Shown: one piece after another, positions 34,801 to 47,540 of the stretch
Layout of the letters: every line of letters starts with the position of its first letter
How positions within the stretch are numbered: the first letter of the stretch is position 1
Origin: Henckelia pumila
Taxonomy: Eukaryota; Streptophyta; Magnoliopsida; Lamiales; Gesneriaceae
Length of the DNA stretch: 64,000 nt
Assembly: GCF_033568475.1 (NCBI RefSeq)
Contig: NC_133123.1
Coordinates: 134,934,242-134,998,241, forward strand
Direction of reading: 5' to 3'
The notes under the pieces: model-generated
What the model was told of the DNA's origin: nothing
The model's database searches: none
The model's input: only the letters and a program-made list of their open reading frames with translations
Made by a program: the position numbers and the translations under genes

Positions 34801-37352
34801 TGAAGGAAAGGGATATCTATGATACAATGTTAAAATGAAGAGAAATTTATTGCGTTACTTTTGCCAACAGACCTGAGCAACAATTTGTGCAGATGGATAC
34901 TTGGCTGCCAAAGCAAAGTTTTCAATGGCCCAAGGATGAGGACCAGCCTGTCGATCGAACAGTGTTAGAAAAATCAAATATGAGCTATTTGTTTTGATTC
35001 TTTACTGATCAAGTAAACTCAAGAGGAACAGGAGAAAAAATAGGGAAAAAATCTTAACCTATGCTCGAAGAGATTAGAAATAAACCAGTAACAAGTCACG
35101 TGTTTCACAAAGTTGTGCATTTATTTGACGATCGTTATAAACAACCAGAATAGAAAGAAGAAAATCCAATCTTTCCCGAGACATAAATGAATGGTAAAAG
35201 ACCCTTAGACATTGAAATTACAAATAGCTTCGAATGTGATCTTGTATGCAATTTATACCCAGCCATCCGCTATGATACCATCATAAGTGTGGACAGCTGT
35301 GAGGATGTCCAGATATGTGTATAGGGTTACGTATATGAGGTAAGAATGAAAATATGAAGAAACCAAAAAATAACTTAGAAACAAACTCAGACCTGGAAAA
35401 TGCTAGATTTTCCTCCTATTCCCATGGCTTCCAAATCAATGGCCAATCTTAATGTATCACTCCAAGGATGCTGCAACAATCGTATCAAGACCACTCCACA
35501 TCATTTAAACAAATGGTTCCTCTTAAAATTGGAAGCTTCAAAACACTGTTGCAACATGATTATCTATAGCAGTAGGTCCAGTAAGTGGGCAAGGGGGGGC
35601 AGGACGGACAAAGAAATAATTTTTTGCGATTTTATGTATAAACTTTAAAATTTCAAGTTTTGCCCCTCCCAAAGTCCTCCAGTCCCCAATTCTCACACCT
35701 CCTCGTCCCGTCTTGCCCCCCTCTTCCGAATTCCTGAATTTGCCCAGGGTTAAGGTATTTTGATTGTGGCAAACCTGAGAAATAAAGCTGTGAGCGCCAT
35801 TCAAGCCTTCCTCCTCTCCAATATTAAATAAGAATATGACAGCATTCTTAAATCCATGAGCCCACTGGGAAACTCCTCTAGCAAGCTCTAACATAACCGC
35901 AACACATGAACTGCAGTCGCCAGCTCCTTCCCTGAAACAGTACCAAGAGAAGGACTTGATGCATAATTTTCCAAGCATCCGTGACTCTACTACGGCAAAT
36001 TTTACAATAAAAATGTTTCAGCAAACAGTGACTGTTATACTATAATACTTCATAAGTAAATTAAGTGCAAAAGAATATGCAAGCATTTTAAATTACTCAA
36101 ATGTGATTGCACAATGCTAGTAAAAGATATTGTAAAGGAAAACAAAATACATTCTGTGCCTTCTCCATAAAATGTTTTCCCAAGTTAATTATTATCACTA
36201 TCAATAAATTGGTTTCACGCGAAAGAAAAACAAATATGGAAACCCACAAAGTATTCTGAAAAACAATAAATTGACAGCAACCATGTTCAAACTTCAGGAA
36301 TACCAGAGCTGTACCCTGCAAAAACGGTATCGATGTGGGAGGAGACAAGAATAGCATTATCTGCTGCTTCAGATGCATATTTCGGAGTGATTCTTAACAC
36401 GACGTGATTCAGATCTGAATAGACAACAGATTTTCCTCTAAAAAGACCAGTAAGTTGATTGTTGACTCCAGAATTTGCATGAAATAAATCCACTTCAACG
36501 TCGACCTCCCAATGAGCCGTTTTTTTAATAGTTTCTGCTGCTTCTCTGACATACTGCAGTAAAAGATCCACAGCAAATTCTCAAGAATGCCATCAAAGCT
36601 CAATATCAAATGGTTGAATTTCCAAACCAATAAAACCGATTATTCTTATTCCTCAATTCTTGACTGTAATTTTACGTGGCTGTTTGGAGAGAACTTTTGG
36701 TGAGACATAGATAATAATTTCTTGATTCACGACTCTGATATTTTAGAAACAAAGTAGTATTGTAACATCTAGTTAGCATAAATGTTGTCCCTAATATTCC
36801 ATTTTAGCATGATATTTAGTATCAGTCAAAAACCTCATCATCCAACCAAGGCCGGAATACATACAAAGTCCTGGATCTTTCATTCAAAGCATAATACAAA
36901 TATGCTACACAACTTATGCTTCACAAGACACATGTTCAACAATAGGCTAAAGCAATAGCAACACAAGGCACATATATCAGTACTGCAGTCAACATAAAGA
37001 CTCAACTTTTCAAATCACAGCAAAGTACCTGGAAAGCTCTCTCGAGAGCATCAGAGGCAATGCTATGGGGGCCTAATTGAGTCAATGCGACAACATGTTT
37101 CATAGCCTCGTTTTCGGAGAAACCCCTTTTCCCCACACTTTCGAGAGCCAGTGGAGGAGGCAGATTCTCAAACTGATAATGGTAAACGCCCCAACTCCCA
37201 TTAATGACAAGAACAAAGAGCGCGAGAATCACATAAGGTGACCTGGTGGCCACCAAAATGGCATTTTTATCCTTCACAGCGGTATTCACTTCTCCAATCT
37301 TTTCACTGGTCCCGGCCTCCTGGCCAGAAGCAACTTTTGGTTTTCGTCTCAT
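31808..37352 (-). CDS. ERMP1: endoplasmic reticulum metallopeptidase 1-like (M28 family, multi-pass membrane)
   Basis: There are 13 coding exons on the minus strand: 37352-37029, 36553-36315, 35931-35775, 35470-35393, 34947-34873, 34762-34643, 34536-34372, 34005-33483, 33337-33181, 33016-32907, 32755-32643, 32566-32209, 32127-31808. All introns are GT-AG and the total is 2,739 nt, giving 912 aa, close to the ~900 aa of animal and plant ERMP1. The N-terminus is cytosolic, with a signal anchor at residues ~38-57. The lumenal M28 domain has His181 and Asp183 (SSHIDTVF), Asp193 (GAGDCSSC), Glu227/Glu228 (GEEEGLNG) and a late His (~329, AVYHTKND), so the zinc site is complete. Exons 8-11 encode multiple membrane spans. 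The family is a zinc aminopeptidase of the ER. Substrates in plants are not known to me. The gene is divergent from the plus-strand gene at 38799. Confidence 0.93.
35586..35746. mobile_element. possible small MITE inside ERMP1 intron 3
   Basis: The left end TGGGCAAGGGGGGGCAGGA and the reverse complement of the right end (TGGGCAA, then GGGGGGCAAGACGG) form an interrupted inverted repeat with unusually G/C-homopolymeric arms. No target duplication was identified. Confidence 0.3.
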
Positions 37353-37368
37353 GTTTTTCCTCTGCTTA

Positions 37369-37717
37369 TTTATTGATCAATGAAAGCATACAACACAACA
37401 ATTAGTAAAGAACAAAGACAACATTAGGGGAAAAAAAGAAGGAAAAACAAATAATAGAATTCCTCCATGAGTGTGCATATGTGCTCCACACACACAGTCC
37501 ACCCAGCCTCAACTGAATTCCGATTTACCGGACACAACCACTCAAGAAACCTTGAATTGGGCCTGTTAAAATGCTAGAAAACAGCGCCCCCGTAACAAGG
37601 AAAAGATAACTGGATCACACCACTCGCGGGAATCCTGTACACTCAACTATAAACTGATGCATCCCAGGTATTCTTGAGAAAACAAAAAACAAAAAACAGG
37701 CGGAAAGCAGAACTTAC
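37369..37717 (-). other. probable 5' UTR intron of ERMP1
   Basis: The donor CACTCG|GTAAGTT lies at ~37717, and an acceptor AAGCAG at ~37370 is just upstream of the start codon at 37350-37352. A first non-coding exon would lie at ~37718-37860. Splice signals only. Confidence 0.5.
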
Positions 37718-37860
37718 CGAGTGAATTGGGATTGTGATAAATATCGATTTTCCGGGAAAAGGGTCGATACAAGATTGAGAGGATGGTTAATTACAGGACA
37801 ACCAGACTTAAAATCACAAGTTCGGGAAATATGAGTCACAGAGGAGGAGAGAATAATAAG

Positions 37861-38640
37861 AAGAAGCGTAGTAGAGATTAATTTGTTTCCATTGGCTAGT
37901 GTAAAATTTCATCTTCCATTTAATTTAATAATAAAACAAATCAAATAGTTGGATTCATAAATTAATAATCATAATGGATATGAATATATGATCCCCTCTG
38001 GCTCTGGGGACTTCGATCTATATATTATATAAATACCCGACGACTTTTTCTATTCACGTGGTTTATGGTTTGTGTGCCCGAATGCGTACTAGGTTCCTCT
38101 ACGAAGTCCATTGAAATCTACTACATGATTACTAAAAAAAAAAAAAAAAAATCTAGAAAAAAATCTTATTTATTATTTATATTTTACAATATCCAAAAAA
38201 GGAAAAAAAAACTCAAGTTTCAAGGCAGTAAATTTTTTGAGGTATATCTGACCTGGCTAGATAAAAAAAAAATATTTATGTCAAAAATATTATTTTTTAA
38301 AGTTAATATAAAACGACTTCATTCGTCTTACAAATATTGATGTGTCATATAGTTTGTTTATCCACATTTTATTGTTGCATCCCCTTCTTATATTTTTGTT
38401 AGAGTTAAAAAAGAAAGAGAGAAAATCAATCCTGGCCTTAATTCTTATTTTTGTAAAATGAAAAAGGGTTGTCATTTTTTCAAAAATGTTTTTGACAATA
38501 ATTAAAAAATAAATCATTTGAACCTAAAATTATTCCATTAATTATAATTTTTTTTTAAAATAAATGATTCCATTAATTGATAAAACCCTACTTTTACCGT
38601 TTAAACTCCGCAGTTGCACGCCTCCCAAAGTAACTCCGCC
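37861..38640. other. shared upstream region of ERMP1 and the 229-aa protein gene
   Basis: AT-rich with A and T runs. It separates two divergently transcribed genes by roughly 0.75 kb and must hold both promoters. A CACGTG G-box occurs near 38055-38060. Confidence 0.5.
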
Positions 38641-38798
38641 CTCCGCCTGCATATTTGCCGCTAGAAACCTCTCGATTCTCGAACCACCGTCAAGTTAGTT
38701 TCTTTGGTGCATCAATCGTATAATTGGCCTCTATACATATAATTTTTCAGTCCAGATATATATTCAGATTATATTAATGAGATTAATCGTATTGCAGA

Positions 38799-40755
38799 AT
38801 GGAAAACGGGAAAGACGGAGGCAGACTGCCACCGGTTCTCCAAATATATGCAGATTTTATGACCAGGTTCAAATTCAACACGTGCTATGTTGATTATTAC
38901 TTCAAGTGTTTCCTGGTGAGATCAAATTGGATTCAATACTTTAGCTTCTGTACCTGTTCTTCAATGCAGCGTGACAAAATTTGAAGAGTTGGGGACTTTC
39001 GGAAGCAATTTACTTGTTTCCTTTCAGCAAGCAATCGGTGAGTTTGCCAACTTTTTTGGGCTTCAACGGAATTCTCCCTGTTGTAGGATACACAAGGTGA
39101 AATACAAATTTATGTGTGGTATAAATAATATTTGAAGATTGGGAGGCTGGACAAGGAAATTAAATATTCTCTGTCAGAACTTAAGCTTCAGGAAGCCATA
39201 TCAAAATATTAATTCATTTGGTGGAACCTGTGGAACGCTAGCTATGTCAGCCTCTGTTGATCAATCCATGTATCATACAACGATAGATTGCTGTTAATTT
39301 CAAGAGTGAAAACTTCAGCCTAGATTGATTGGTGCCATTCCATAAGCCTCAAATTGATTATTAAAAAAATGTTCAGTTTAAAGCCCCTAGAAGAGTTTAC
39401 TCGCTACATTTGTATATTCCGATAATGGAATGGCAGGGGAAGATTGCATGGTGGCACCCTGCTGTGCACATCATTTTTAAAAAATTGCAATTGAGAGCGC
39501 CAATTGCAAAGCTCTAGCTGCAATGTTAGTAGGCTCACTAATTTCGTGCACAGGATTTTTACAACGGCCTCCAGTCGAAAAGACATCTAAACTGATCGAG
39601 GGCATTATTAAAGCTCATGGGACAAAAAGGTTTTTATCCTACGTTGAAGCAGGGTGCAAGAACACTCATGACAATGTACAAAATGTGAGCAAGTGTAAGT
39701 GTACTTTCAATATCAGCTTGTATTCTTTTATTCATTGTCGATATATTGAGATCTTGTACTTATCTATGACTTCTTACTGGGTGTTTGACAAAACACTTTT
39801 TAATTGATTATTCCTTAGTCATGTACAATGAGGCAAGTTTGGATAAGAAGTCATAGCTTAATAAAATGCTTAATTTATCCCGGTTTTCTAAGTGCTTTTT
39901 CGTTTTTTGTTTGATAAAAAACTGAACTAGTTTTAATGTTTCCATTTAGCTGTAAAAAAGTACATTTCTATTTTAAAGTAGAACCAGAAGCCTACTAGCT
40001 ACATTTTTTGGCTTCTGGAAATAAGCCCTTTTTAAAACAATTTCTCCATCCAAACTTCACTTCTATCAGAAAAAGTATATATTTTTAAAAAAAGGTGTTT
40101 CTTTTATCCAAATGCACCGATAGTTGTGTCTGACAACACATTGTGGATTTCCTTCTAAACGTTGGTAGGATTAACCAAAGTACACGACTGTGGAGCATTA
40201 TTTTTGTTTTAGTTTGTCACGGAGGATATAGTTACTGTGCAAGGAATCCAACTTTTGTGGGGCAAGGAATTTAAGAAACTTTGTTTCATGGTTTAAACAA
40301 GAACCAAATTTGTGGCAGTTGTTTTTCAACAATCTTGCCATTCAATTCCTATGTATGGACTCTGTTACTTTTAGTTCCAGTAGGGCGATTCTTGTCTTCT
40401 TGTTAGCACTAAATTTTCTCTCCAATCTCATGGATGTCTGTGCAGAAGTGCAAACCTGCCATCTAGGGCTTCAGGACCATATAAACAAAGGTGAAATTTT
40501 TTATAGCTTATTTTTTTAAAAAAATTTACTCTAGTTTTTCCCCAATGCTTTTCTTTCTAGTTTATTTTGCTTGTTCAACTATTTGATTTTCACTCTGAAG
40601 CTAACCGCTTGATATTTATTAGCAGCCGAAAGTATCATCAGTGAACTTGAGCACCTTTTAGATGATGCAGCATCCATAGTGCAAACTAAAAAGGAGCAAG
40701 ATGAAGATGTTAGCTCTAGTGTAGATTCCTCGGTTTTCAATGGCACCGTAAACCC

Positions 40756-40789
<34 letters not shown>

Positions 40790-41568
40790 TGTGAGCATGC
40801 CAAACCAAATTATTCATTAGTCAATGAATAGAATAAGAATTGATAAATAAATAAACGAATAGGGAACTATGAGACTTATTTTATCAACAAATGCATCTCC
40901 CCGTCTCATCATTTCTAGTTTAATTGTTTGAACTGGAATTTTATATTTTGTCTACCCCTTTCTTGAATGTTCTTTTGAACTGCCACCATGTTGTGGACTT
41001 ACATGATACTCCGTGAAATATGATTTGGTAGCATGTATTTTTATCAGGAGGAAGTTTCCTCAGATCTTTCAAATCCCGATGTTACCGATTACGCATCCAT
41101 GATGGCTGTTATTTATAGTATGGTGAAACAAGACTACACAATGCAGGTAATAATCACTTACTTCGCGGTCAATCAATTATTTTCCCGTGGTAACCAACTT
41201 TTGGTGTATAACGTTAATGTGTCTTTGGCTCGAGTGTTACAGATATCATTATAGATTTTCAATTCCCCATTCATGTTTCATCTCCTGTTCTTTTAACGTA
41301 TATTTGTATCAAGTCATTCCAAAGTTATTTAGGGTTGTATATAATTCTTTCTTGTGTATGTAAAAGAAGATGGTCATGATGAATATGAAATAAAGGTTAT
41401 GTTCTTATTGATATGTAGGATCGGATCGTGTCCTCTCTAAGCCTCAAGTCATCACCAGCAGAACTGGAAACCTATTGCCTGATGTGGTCATTGCGACCCT
41501 TTATAGACGATGATGTAATGCAACAAGCTTGGAGTCTTGTTCCCTGGGCCTCTGGTCCAAGTAAATGA
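38799..41568 (+). CDS. plant-specific protein of unknown function (229 aa, possibly the DUF7795 family)
   Basis: There are seven exons: 38799-38866, 38970-39037, 39554-39694, 40449-40490, 40626-40747, 41048-41146, 41419-41568. All are GT-AG and total 690 nt. The start at 38799 follows a good acceptor (ATTGCAG), implying a 5' UTR intron. The product is soluble and mostly helical, with no signal or membrane segment: a VTKFEELGTFGSNLL...FQQA region, RPPVEKTSKLIEGIIKAHG, helical SELEHLLDDAASIV, an acidic Ser/Asp-rich linker, and a C-terminus ending PWASGPSK. The wording reminds me of an uncharacterised land-plant family (DUF7795), recalled from memory and unverified. No function is proposed. The gene is head to head with ERMP1 and tail to tail with the DRB gene. 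Confidence 0.82.
40754..40789. repeat. (CT)n(CA)n compound microsatellite
   Basis: It begins six bases after the exon 5 donor (GTAAAC at 40748) of the 229-aa protein gene. Length variation here could affect splicing or serve as a marker. Confidence 0.9.
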
Positions 41569-42875
41569 CACTCCGATAACTTAATCTTCATTTCTTCCCT
41601 TTCGTATTTTGTTTAGGTCCCCCTTGATATAGCGGAAACGTTGCATTTACAATGTTGTTTGTTTTAGGTTTTCCCCTTTACTCGGTAGGATTTTTTGTTC
41701 ATTGTTGACATGTTGCTCTTTCGCCTCGTCTCTTTACTAGTGGCGTTGAAGAGTTTTGACAATCATATCTAGAGGCAATTTCTAGATTCAAATATTCTAC
41801 AACTGCTTCTCTTAAAATGTTGAGTTCGCTTAAAGTTGGAAATGTTTTTACTTTCATACCAATATTATATATGTAACCATCATTTTATCTATGCTACGCA
41901 TGGAGAAACCTGATCTCGAGTTTCCCAAAACGGGTGGTGGGTCAATTATGCATGTTTTGCCACATTACTATATAACGTTAATATCACTATATGTTATTCG
42001 AACTCTCATGCAATATCGGGAAACTCAGCATAAAGAAATGCAGGGCAAATCATCCACCAAACATGCTCATGACGTGCCAAATTTACCGCATGTTAATCGT
42101 TAATGGAATATCTACGACAGTATGAGATACATAGTGAATATTCCGATCAACATAGGAGACGATATAACACCAATCACACTCAAAATTTGCAACCGCGCCG
42201 CTACATATAAACAGGGAAATCAAAAGTCAAAAGTTCCAAATCCTAATGTTTCAGAGAAATCACAGTGGCTTACACCCCCCACCGGATTTCACAGGATGGC
42301 AGTAAATGCTGAAAGAAAAATTATAGCAAATTGGAATCATACAACTTTCACAAGAACTGAATATACATCTCCTTGATCAACTGCATAGCTATCCTCTTAA
42401 GCTACTGTCAATTTGAAAGACTGGATATGGCAACCATCAAGGCCAGAAACAAGATACACAATCTACTATCTAAAGCATGACTTGATACTGATCCAATTCG
42501 AATAAATACAGCTTATGATTCAATCAAGCAAAACTTGAGAGAATTAAAGAAAAAAGGAGCATTCTACTGGTGGAATCACTTGTAATGCAATATCGACTTA
42601 TAATCTCCCCCCGCGCTGACATATGGTCTGAAGTGTCGAGCCATGTTTCAACTTTGTTGCAGCTTTGTTTCCATTAGACCTTCAAAACCACAAGATAAGC
42701 ATTTATATGGGCTCTAAGGACATGAAATGCTCATTACTATTGAGGAGTTAACTAAGGATGGGTGCATCTGCCACAAGGAAGAGAAAACTTAAACAAGAAC
42801 GTGAGCAGAAGACACAGAGGCTACAAAGTCGAGAGAAGCTCACAGAGGTTTTCTCCTGTTCGAAACAACCAACTA
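41569..42875. other. convergent 3' flanks of the 229-aa protein gene and DRB gene
   Basis: 3' UTRs and a short intergenic gap. Small frames here (41891-42103, 42122-42376) have no recognisable coding character. Confidence 0.6.
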
Positions 42876-45659
42876 TTATATCTTTAGCTCGCTGAAGTCT
42901 TCAACACCGGCTGGCTCTGGCAGCTTGTCCTGCAATGTTGTCCTAGTCTCGTCAGCAAATTGTTTTGAAGTGGTGATAGTGTTGCTGACTTCAGAAACAG
43001 GTGATGCAACCTGAACAGCAGTGACTTCAGCCGCTAGAAGATGAGTTTGAACTGCTGGAACTTCAGAATCTGGTGTCTCACAAACCGGCAACAACTTGGA
43101 CCCAAGAGGCTCTTCTACTCGAACCAGGGGGATTTTGGGGAACTTCGATTCCTCTAGTTTGCTCACTGCTGCTCTAGAAATTGGCAGATTCTCTGCTAGA
43201 GATGTTGCAGGTTTTAAGAACCGTGGATCCTCTATTTTGACAACTGGATGTACTTTGGGTAGCTCTTCCTTTCTAACAGGAGGAGTATATACTGGAACGG
43301 CCTGCCTCACACACACAGGTGGAACCATACCCAATGGTGGAGGTCTCATCACCATTGAAGACTGTGGAGGAGGAAGTGGTGGTGCAGAGAAAACCGGAAT
43401 TACATTGCGTATCGTCACTGGTGGTGCAACTCTATGGTGTGGGCTGCAGTGGCGGACAGGAATGTAGGGAGCTGCTCCTGCTGCAGGAAACTTTTGGGCT
43501 CGGATCTTGAGGTTGTCCATCAATGAGGAAATGCTCTCATTTGAGATAGAAACATGTAGCTGGCTGTGAGTTGGCTGCACGGTTTTTTGGCAAATAGAAT
43601 TGTTGCTTGCAGTAGTCAAAGTCCTATAGCGTGGAGCTGTTTTAGGGCATATCAAAGGAAGAATTTTTGATGTCGAGGCTGGAGACTGCTGCATACTTAA
43701 TGGCTTTGGATTTGGTGTGGGGAATTTTATTGGAAAAGATATTTTCTCCAATCTGGCCACTGTTAAATACCTCTGCAGCGCACGCGCCGCTGTCACATGC
43801 TCCTGCTCGTCCTTATGAGTCTTCTCTGATGCTGAATTTTCAAATTGTTGCACAACTGGAAACATAAGAGAAAAAAGTCACTTGTAGTATTGCATACTCC
43901 GTCCATATAAATTAAGCTCAAAGACAATTGACTGGCATTTCTTAGTCAAATCATTATATTTCGAGCACCGTTAGAGATGTTAGAACTTAGTTCACAATTA
44001 TAACAATATAAATGAACCACCAATCAAAGTTCATAGAGTAATTAAAATAAAATATATGTAGACGAACTTGGCTAAGTTATTTTCTTAGTCAAATCCCAGC
44101 ATCTTGATGAAAACTTAGACAGCTCTTTCATTGTTGATTACAAGATTACCATTTATGAATACATATCTGGATATAACACATATGATGAGATCAAACTTCT
44201 ACGACAAGCATATTCTTATATAGATAAGGGTCACTTACGTGATTTAAGAGATAACCAAGCTGCCATGGCAGCGTTCTTTTCCGCTTGCTTCTTGTTCTTA
44301 GCTGGCTCACCTGTAAATATGACTCCTGCCAGCTCTACAGTACAAGTAAAAACAGGAAGGTGGCCCAGGCCGGTTCTGAAAGTTGAATAAGCAGGCAAAG
44401 ATGCCCCCACTCTTTGTGAAACCTCCTGCAAGAGATTCTTATAGACACCTGTCTCATCCTGCACATACAAGAGTTAGCAAACACTATAGCTTGCAAATCA
44501 TCTCAGAAACAAACAAGCCAAAAAAAATAATTAGGAAACTTTGCAACAAGCTAACATCTATAATACGGCAATTCTGATCTGAAAACTTCAGATTGCAATT
44601 CCAATATAACAGCCAAGCACGTGCATTTTATTATGGTTTTGCTCACCTTTCAATCAATATATTCCCTAAACCTCCAGGTCTTCATTTGTTTGATATCAAT
44701 ATCTCTTTAACACCCTGGCATTGTTAGGCTTTTGGTAATATTATGATCATTGGCCAGATTTTGCAATGTGAAGGCGTGAGGTCAATGGCCAACACAGTTC
44801 ACCAACAATGTTTATACATCTTGGAGTATCTATCAAACCCATTCTACTTCTATCACAGTCACTACATTTCCCATGTTACATCATATTATCTTGTAAGATT
44901 TTCTACAGATTCGTGCTCATTGAGTCTAGCAGAATTTAGTGATTGTGGTTGGTGCTCTACATGTCAACAGAATGTGGAAAAATACTTGGGTTTCTTAAAC
45001 TACGAGAATAGGAAGATAACAATAAGTTGGAAGTACTGGTGTTACGATAAGTTGCCTGCTTCAGACTTCCAACAAATGCAATAGTTACCAAAGTAACGTC
45101 AGAGTTAATATAAAGATAACTTTAAAGTAAAAATGGCAAATAAAGCATCTAGTTGTCACTCAATTGGCACACTAGAAACTTCAAAGTACATAAAGAGGAA
45201 TAAGAAGCAAATGTCGAAACACATGGCATTCTCAAATGAAGAGCAAATCTAGCTGAGATTCTACATCAATCCGTCTTTCCTTTCAAATTTCGTGTTCGAA
45301 TTCACAACATTAAACAAACCCACACTAAAGATCCCATAAAAGAACAAATAACTTTAAAAAGAATGTATTTTCCGCCCATAAGCAAAAAATGTATCAAAAG
45401 CTAATAAAATTACCAGAATTCTGGCGGCGAGGGAATTGGAAGGGCCACGGCTGGAGAGGGCATCGAGAGCCACCTCAGCAGCGGAGTGCTCAGCCTGACG
45501 GAGCGTAGAACAGTAACTAGGGCTCTCAAACGTCTCTCCGTTAAAGTTAACAGCCGCCTTGAACCTCGGCGCGTGATCAGGACCTTCCCGAAAGCTCGTG
45601 TACGCCGGAAGATTAAAGCAGCTCCGCTGCGCCAGCTCCTGCAGCTGATTTTTGTACAT
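42876..45659 (-). CDS. DRB2: double-stranded RNA-binding protein, DRB2/3/5 clade
   Basis: There are three coding exons: 45659-45414, 44458-44239, 43855-42876, with GT-AG introns, 1,446 nt and 481 aa. The start MYKNQLQELAQRSCFNLP is the canonical N-terminus of this clade; an upstream in-frame extension (45686) is not needed. dsRBM1 spans residues ~1-70 and dsRBM2 ~87-154, each ending in the basic helix that contacts RNA (STLRQAEHSAAEVAL; AKNKKQAEKNAAMAAW). Exon 1 ends exactly between the two motifs. The long C-terminal half is Pro/Val-rich, with a repeated PPVxxRxxxPV[FY] motif at ~300-311 and ~334-345. Family members assist or compete with Dicer-like enzymes in microRNA and siRNA pathways. 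The exact ortholog (DRB2, 3 or 5) is unresolved; DRB2 is the best guess. Confidence 0.94.
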
Positions 45660-46171
45660 CCCTCCAATAATCCCCCAAAAAATCAAAAAAAGAATAAAAA
45701 CAACATATATTTGTCACACCAAAGTTGCATTCAAATCATTTCATTGCCCAACGACAACTAAAATCCCGCAAAATGCGTCGAATTAGCACTCCAAAGGAGA
45801 TCTGATCGTGTTTTCCCCTGGTTTTTGGTAGGGTTTTTGGTTAAATTTCAAAGATAGGTGTGAGCTTTGGGGAATAATTTTTGAGAGAGAAAGAGTGTGG
45901 GTAGTGGACAATTGTAGCATGCACTCACTTCCATTGATCAAATTATGATGCCGCAATTCTGACCGTTGGATTGTTTGACTTTTTTACTATGTGGTGAGGT
46001 GGAGTGCATTGGAATATGGGATTGAATTTAATGTTGATTGTAGGCATATGGATTTTATTTCTGTATGCTTTCCATTATTAGCTGTATTTCTTTATTATTT
46101 GAATTTCAATTATTATTTGAATTTACATTACTGTGCATCTACAAGTCTAGAATCTTAATATTTTTATGGTA
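45660..46171. other. DRB 5' UTR and promoter region
   Basis: Minus-strand 5' UTR with a GAGAGAGAAAGAG stretch near 45880. The 1.37-kb foldback begins ~510 bp upstream of the start codon. No definite TATA box was chosen. Confidence 0.5.
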
Positions 46172-47540
46172 TATTTGCATCAAACACCCCTGTAAAATAT
46201 TGAAAATGTACACTTCTTCCTTGTGAAATTTTATTAAGGCATCTTCAACTCTGACCTTTTAAAAAATTAGCACACTCGCCCCTTCAAATGAGTAATTATT
46301 GCGCACGCGCCCCTCATGCGACTAGACAAAGATTTTGATATTTTTTTTTGCACCAAATACCCCTGTGAAATATTAAAAATGCATATTTGACCTCTGTGAA
46401 AATAATTTTTAAATTTATTCAACTCATAATACATAATTTTTATTAAAATCCAATTATAAAATATTTAGCAAACATTTTTTGTTTTATTAATTTTATTTTT
46501 AATTTTAAATTTATTATGATTATATAATTTTTTTTTTTACAAAATATTATTATTTTATCTTGTTATAATTATTTTATTAAATTTTATTCTTGTTTCCAAT
46601 TTTTCCATTAAAAATGTATTCATAAACGAGATTTAAATACCTAAAAGTACCAAAATATTAAATCAAAATGATAAGTGCATGATAAGTACCAAAAAATTTT
46701 AATTATTTGTTTTTATTTTTTATTTTTAATTTTTAATTTTTAATTAATTTATTTCTAAAAAAATTATTACTTTATCTCGTTATCATTATTTTATCAAATC
46801 ACTTCGTGTTTTCAACTTCTCCATTAAACATGATTCATAAATAAGGATTTAAAAATCTAAAAATACCAAAATATTGAACCAAATGATAAGTTCATGAATG
46901 TTACTTTTTCAATTTAGAATTATATAAGCATGTTATTTTTTATTATTTATTACAAATTGTGCAATTCATATTTTCTCGAAAAATTTAAATTTTGGTTCAA
47001 TAATATATAATCCTAAATCGAAAAAGCAATATGTTTGAACTTATCAGTTTAGTTCAATATTTTGGTAGTTGAAATTATTTAAATACTTGTTTATGAATGC
47101 ATGTTTAATAGAAAAATTGAAAATACGAAGTGAGTTTAATAAAATAATGATAACATGATAAAGTAATAATATTTTTAGAAAATAATTAATTAATGATAAT
47201 ACATTTAAAATAAAAATTAAAAATTAATAAAACAAAAAATGTTTACTAAACATTTATAATTGAATTTTATTAAAAATTGTGTATTATGAGTTAAATAGAT
47301 TTAAAAATTATTTTCACATGGGTCAAATATGCATTTTTAATATTTCACAAGGGTATTTGGTGCAAAAAAAAAATCAAAATCTTTGCCTAGTCGCATGAGA
47401 GGCGCGTGCGCAACAATCACGCATCTGAAGGGCGCGAGTGTGCTAATTTTTTAAAATGTCAGGGTTGAAGATGACTATTAAAATTTCATAAGGGAAAAAT
47501 GTGCATTTTCAATATTTTACAGGGGTGGTTGATGCAAATA
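46172..47540. mobile_element. 1.37-kb near-palindromic foldback element
   Basis: The left end TATTTGCATCAAACACCCCT matches the reverse complement of the right end, TATTTGCATCAACCACCCCT. The two arms stay alignable for >330 bp at high identity, including a GC-rich core (GCGCACGCGCC), and then more loosely to the centre at ~46.95 kb. The left arm has an internal duplication (TACCAAAATATT at ~46650 and ~46865). There is no coding capacity and no clear target duplication. A non-autonomous foldback or Mutator-like element is likely. Confidence 0.85.

Noticed and set aside
44743..45084. 113-codon plus-strand frame
   Set aside because: It lies inside DRB intron 1 on the opposite strand with no family-like motif.
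45657..45686. Upstream in-frame start for DRB (MIFWGIIGG...)
   Set aside because: It adds nine residues before the clade-standard MYKNQLQEL start. The family begins at the second site.
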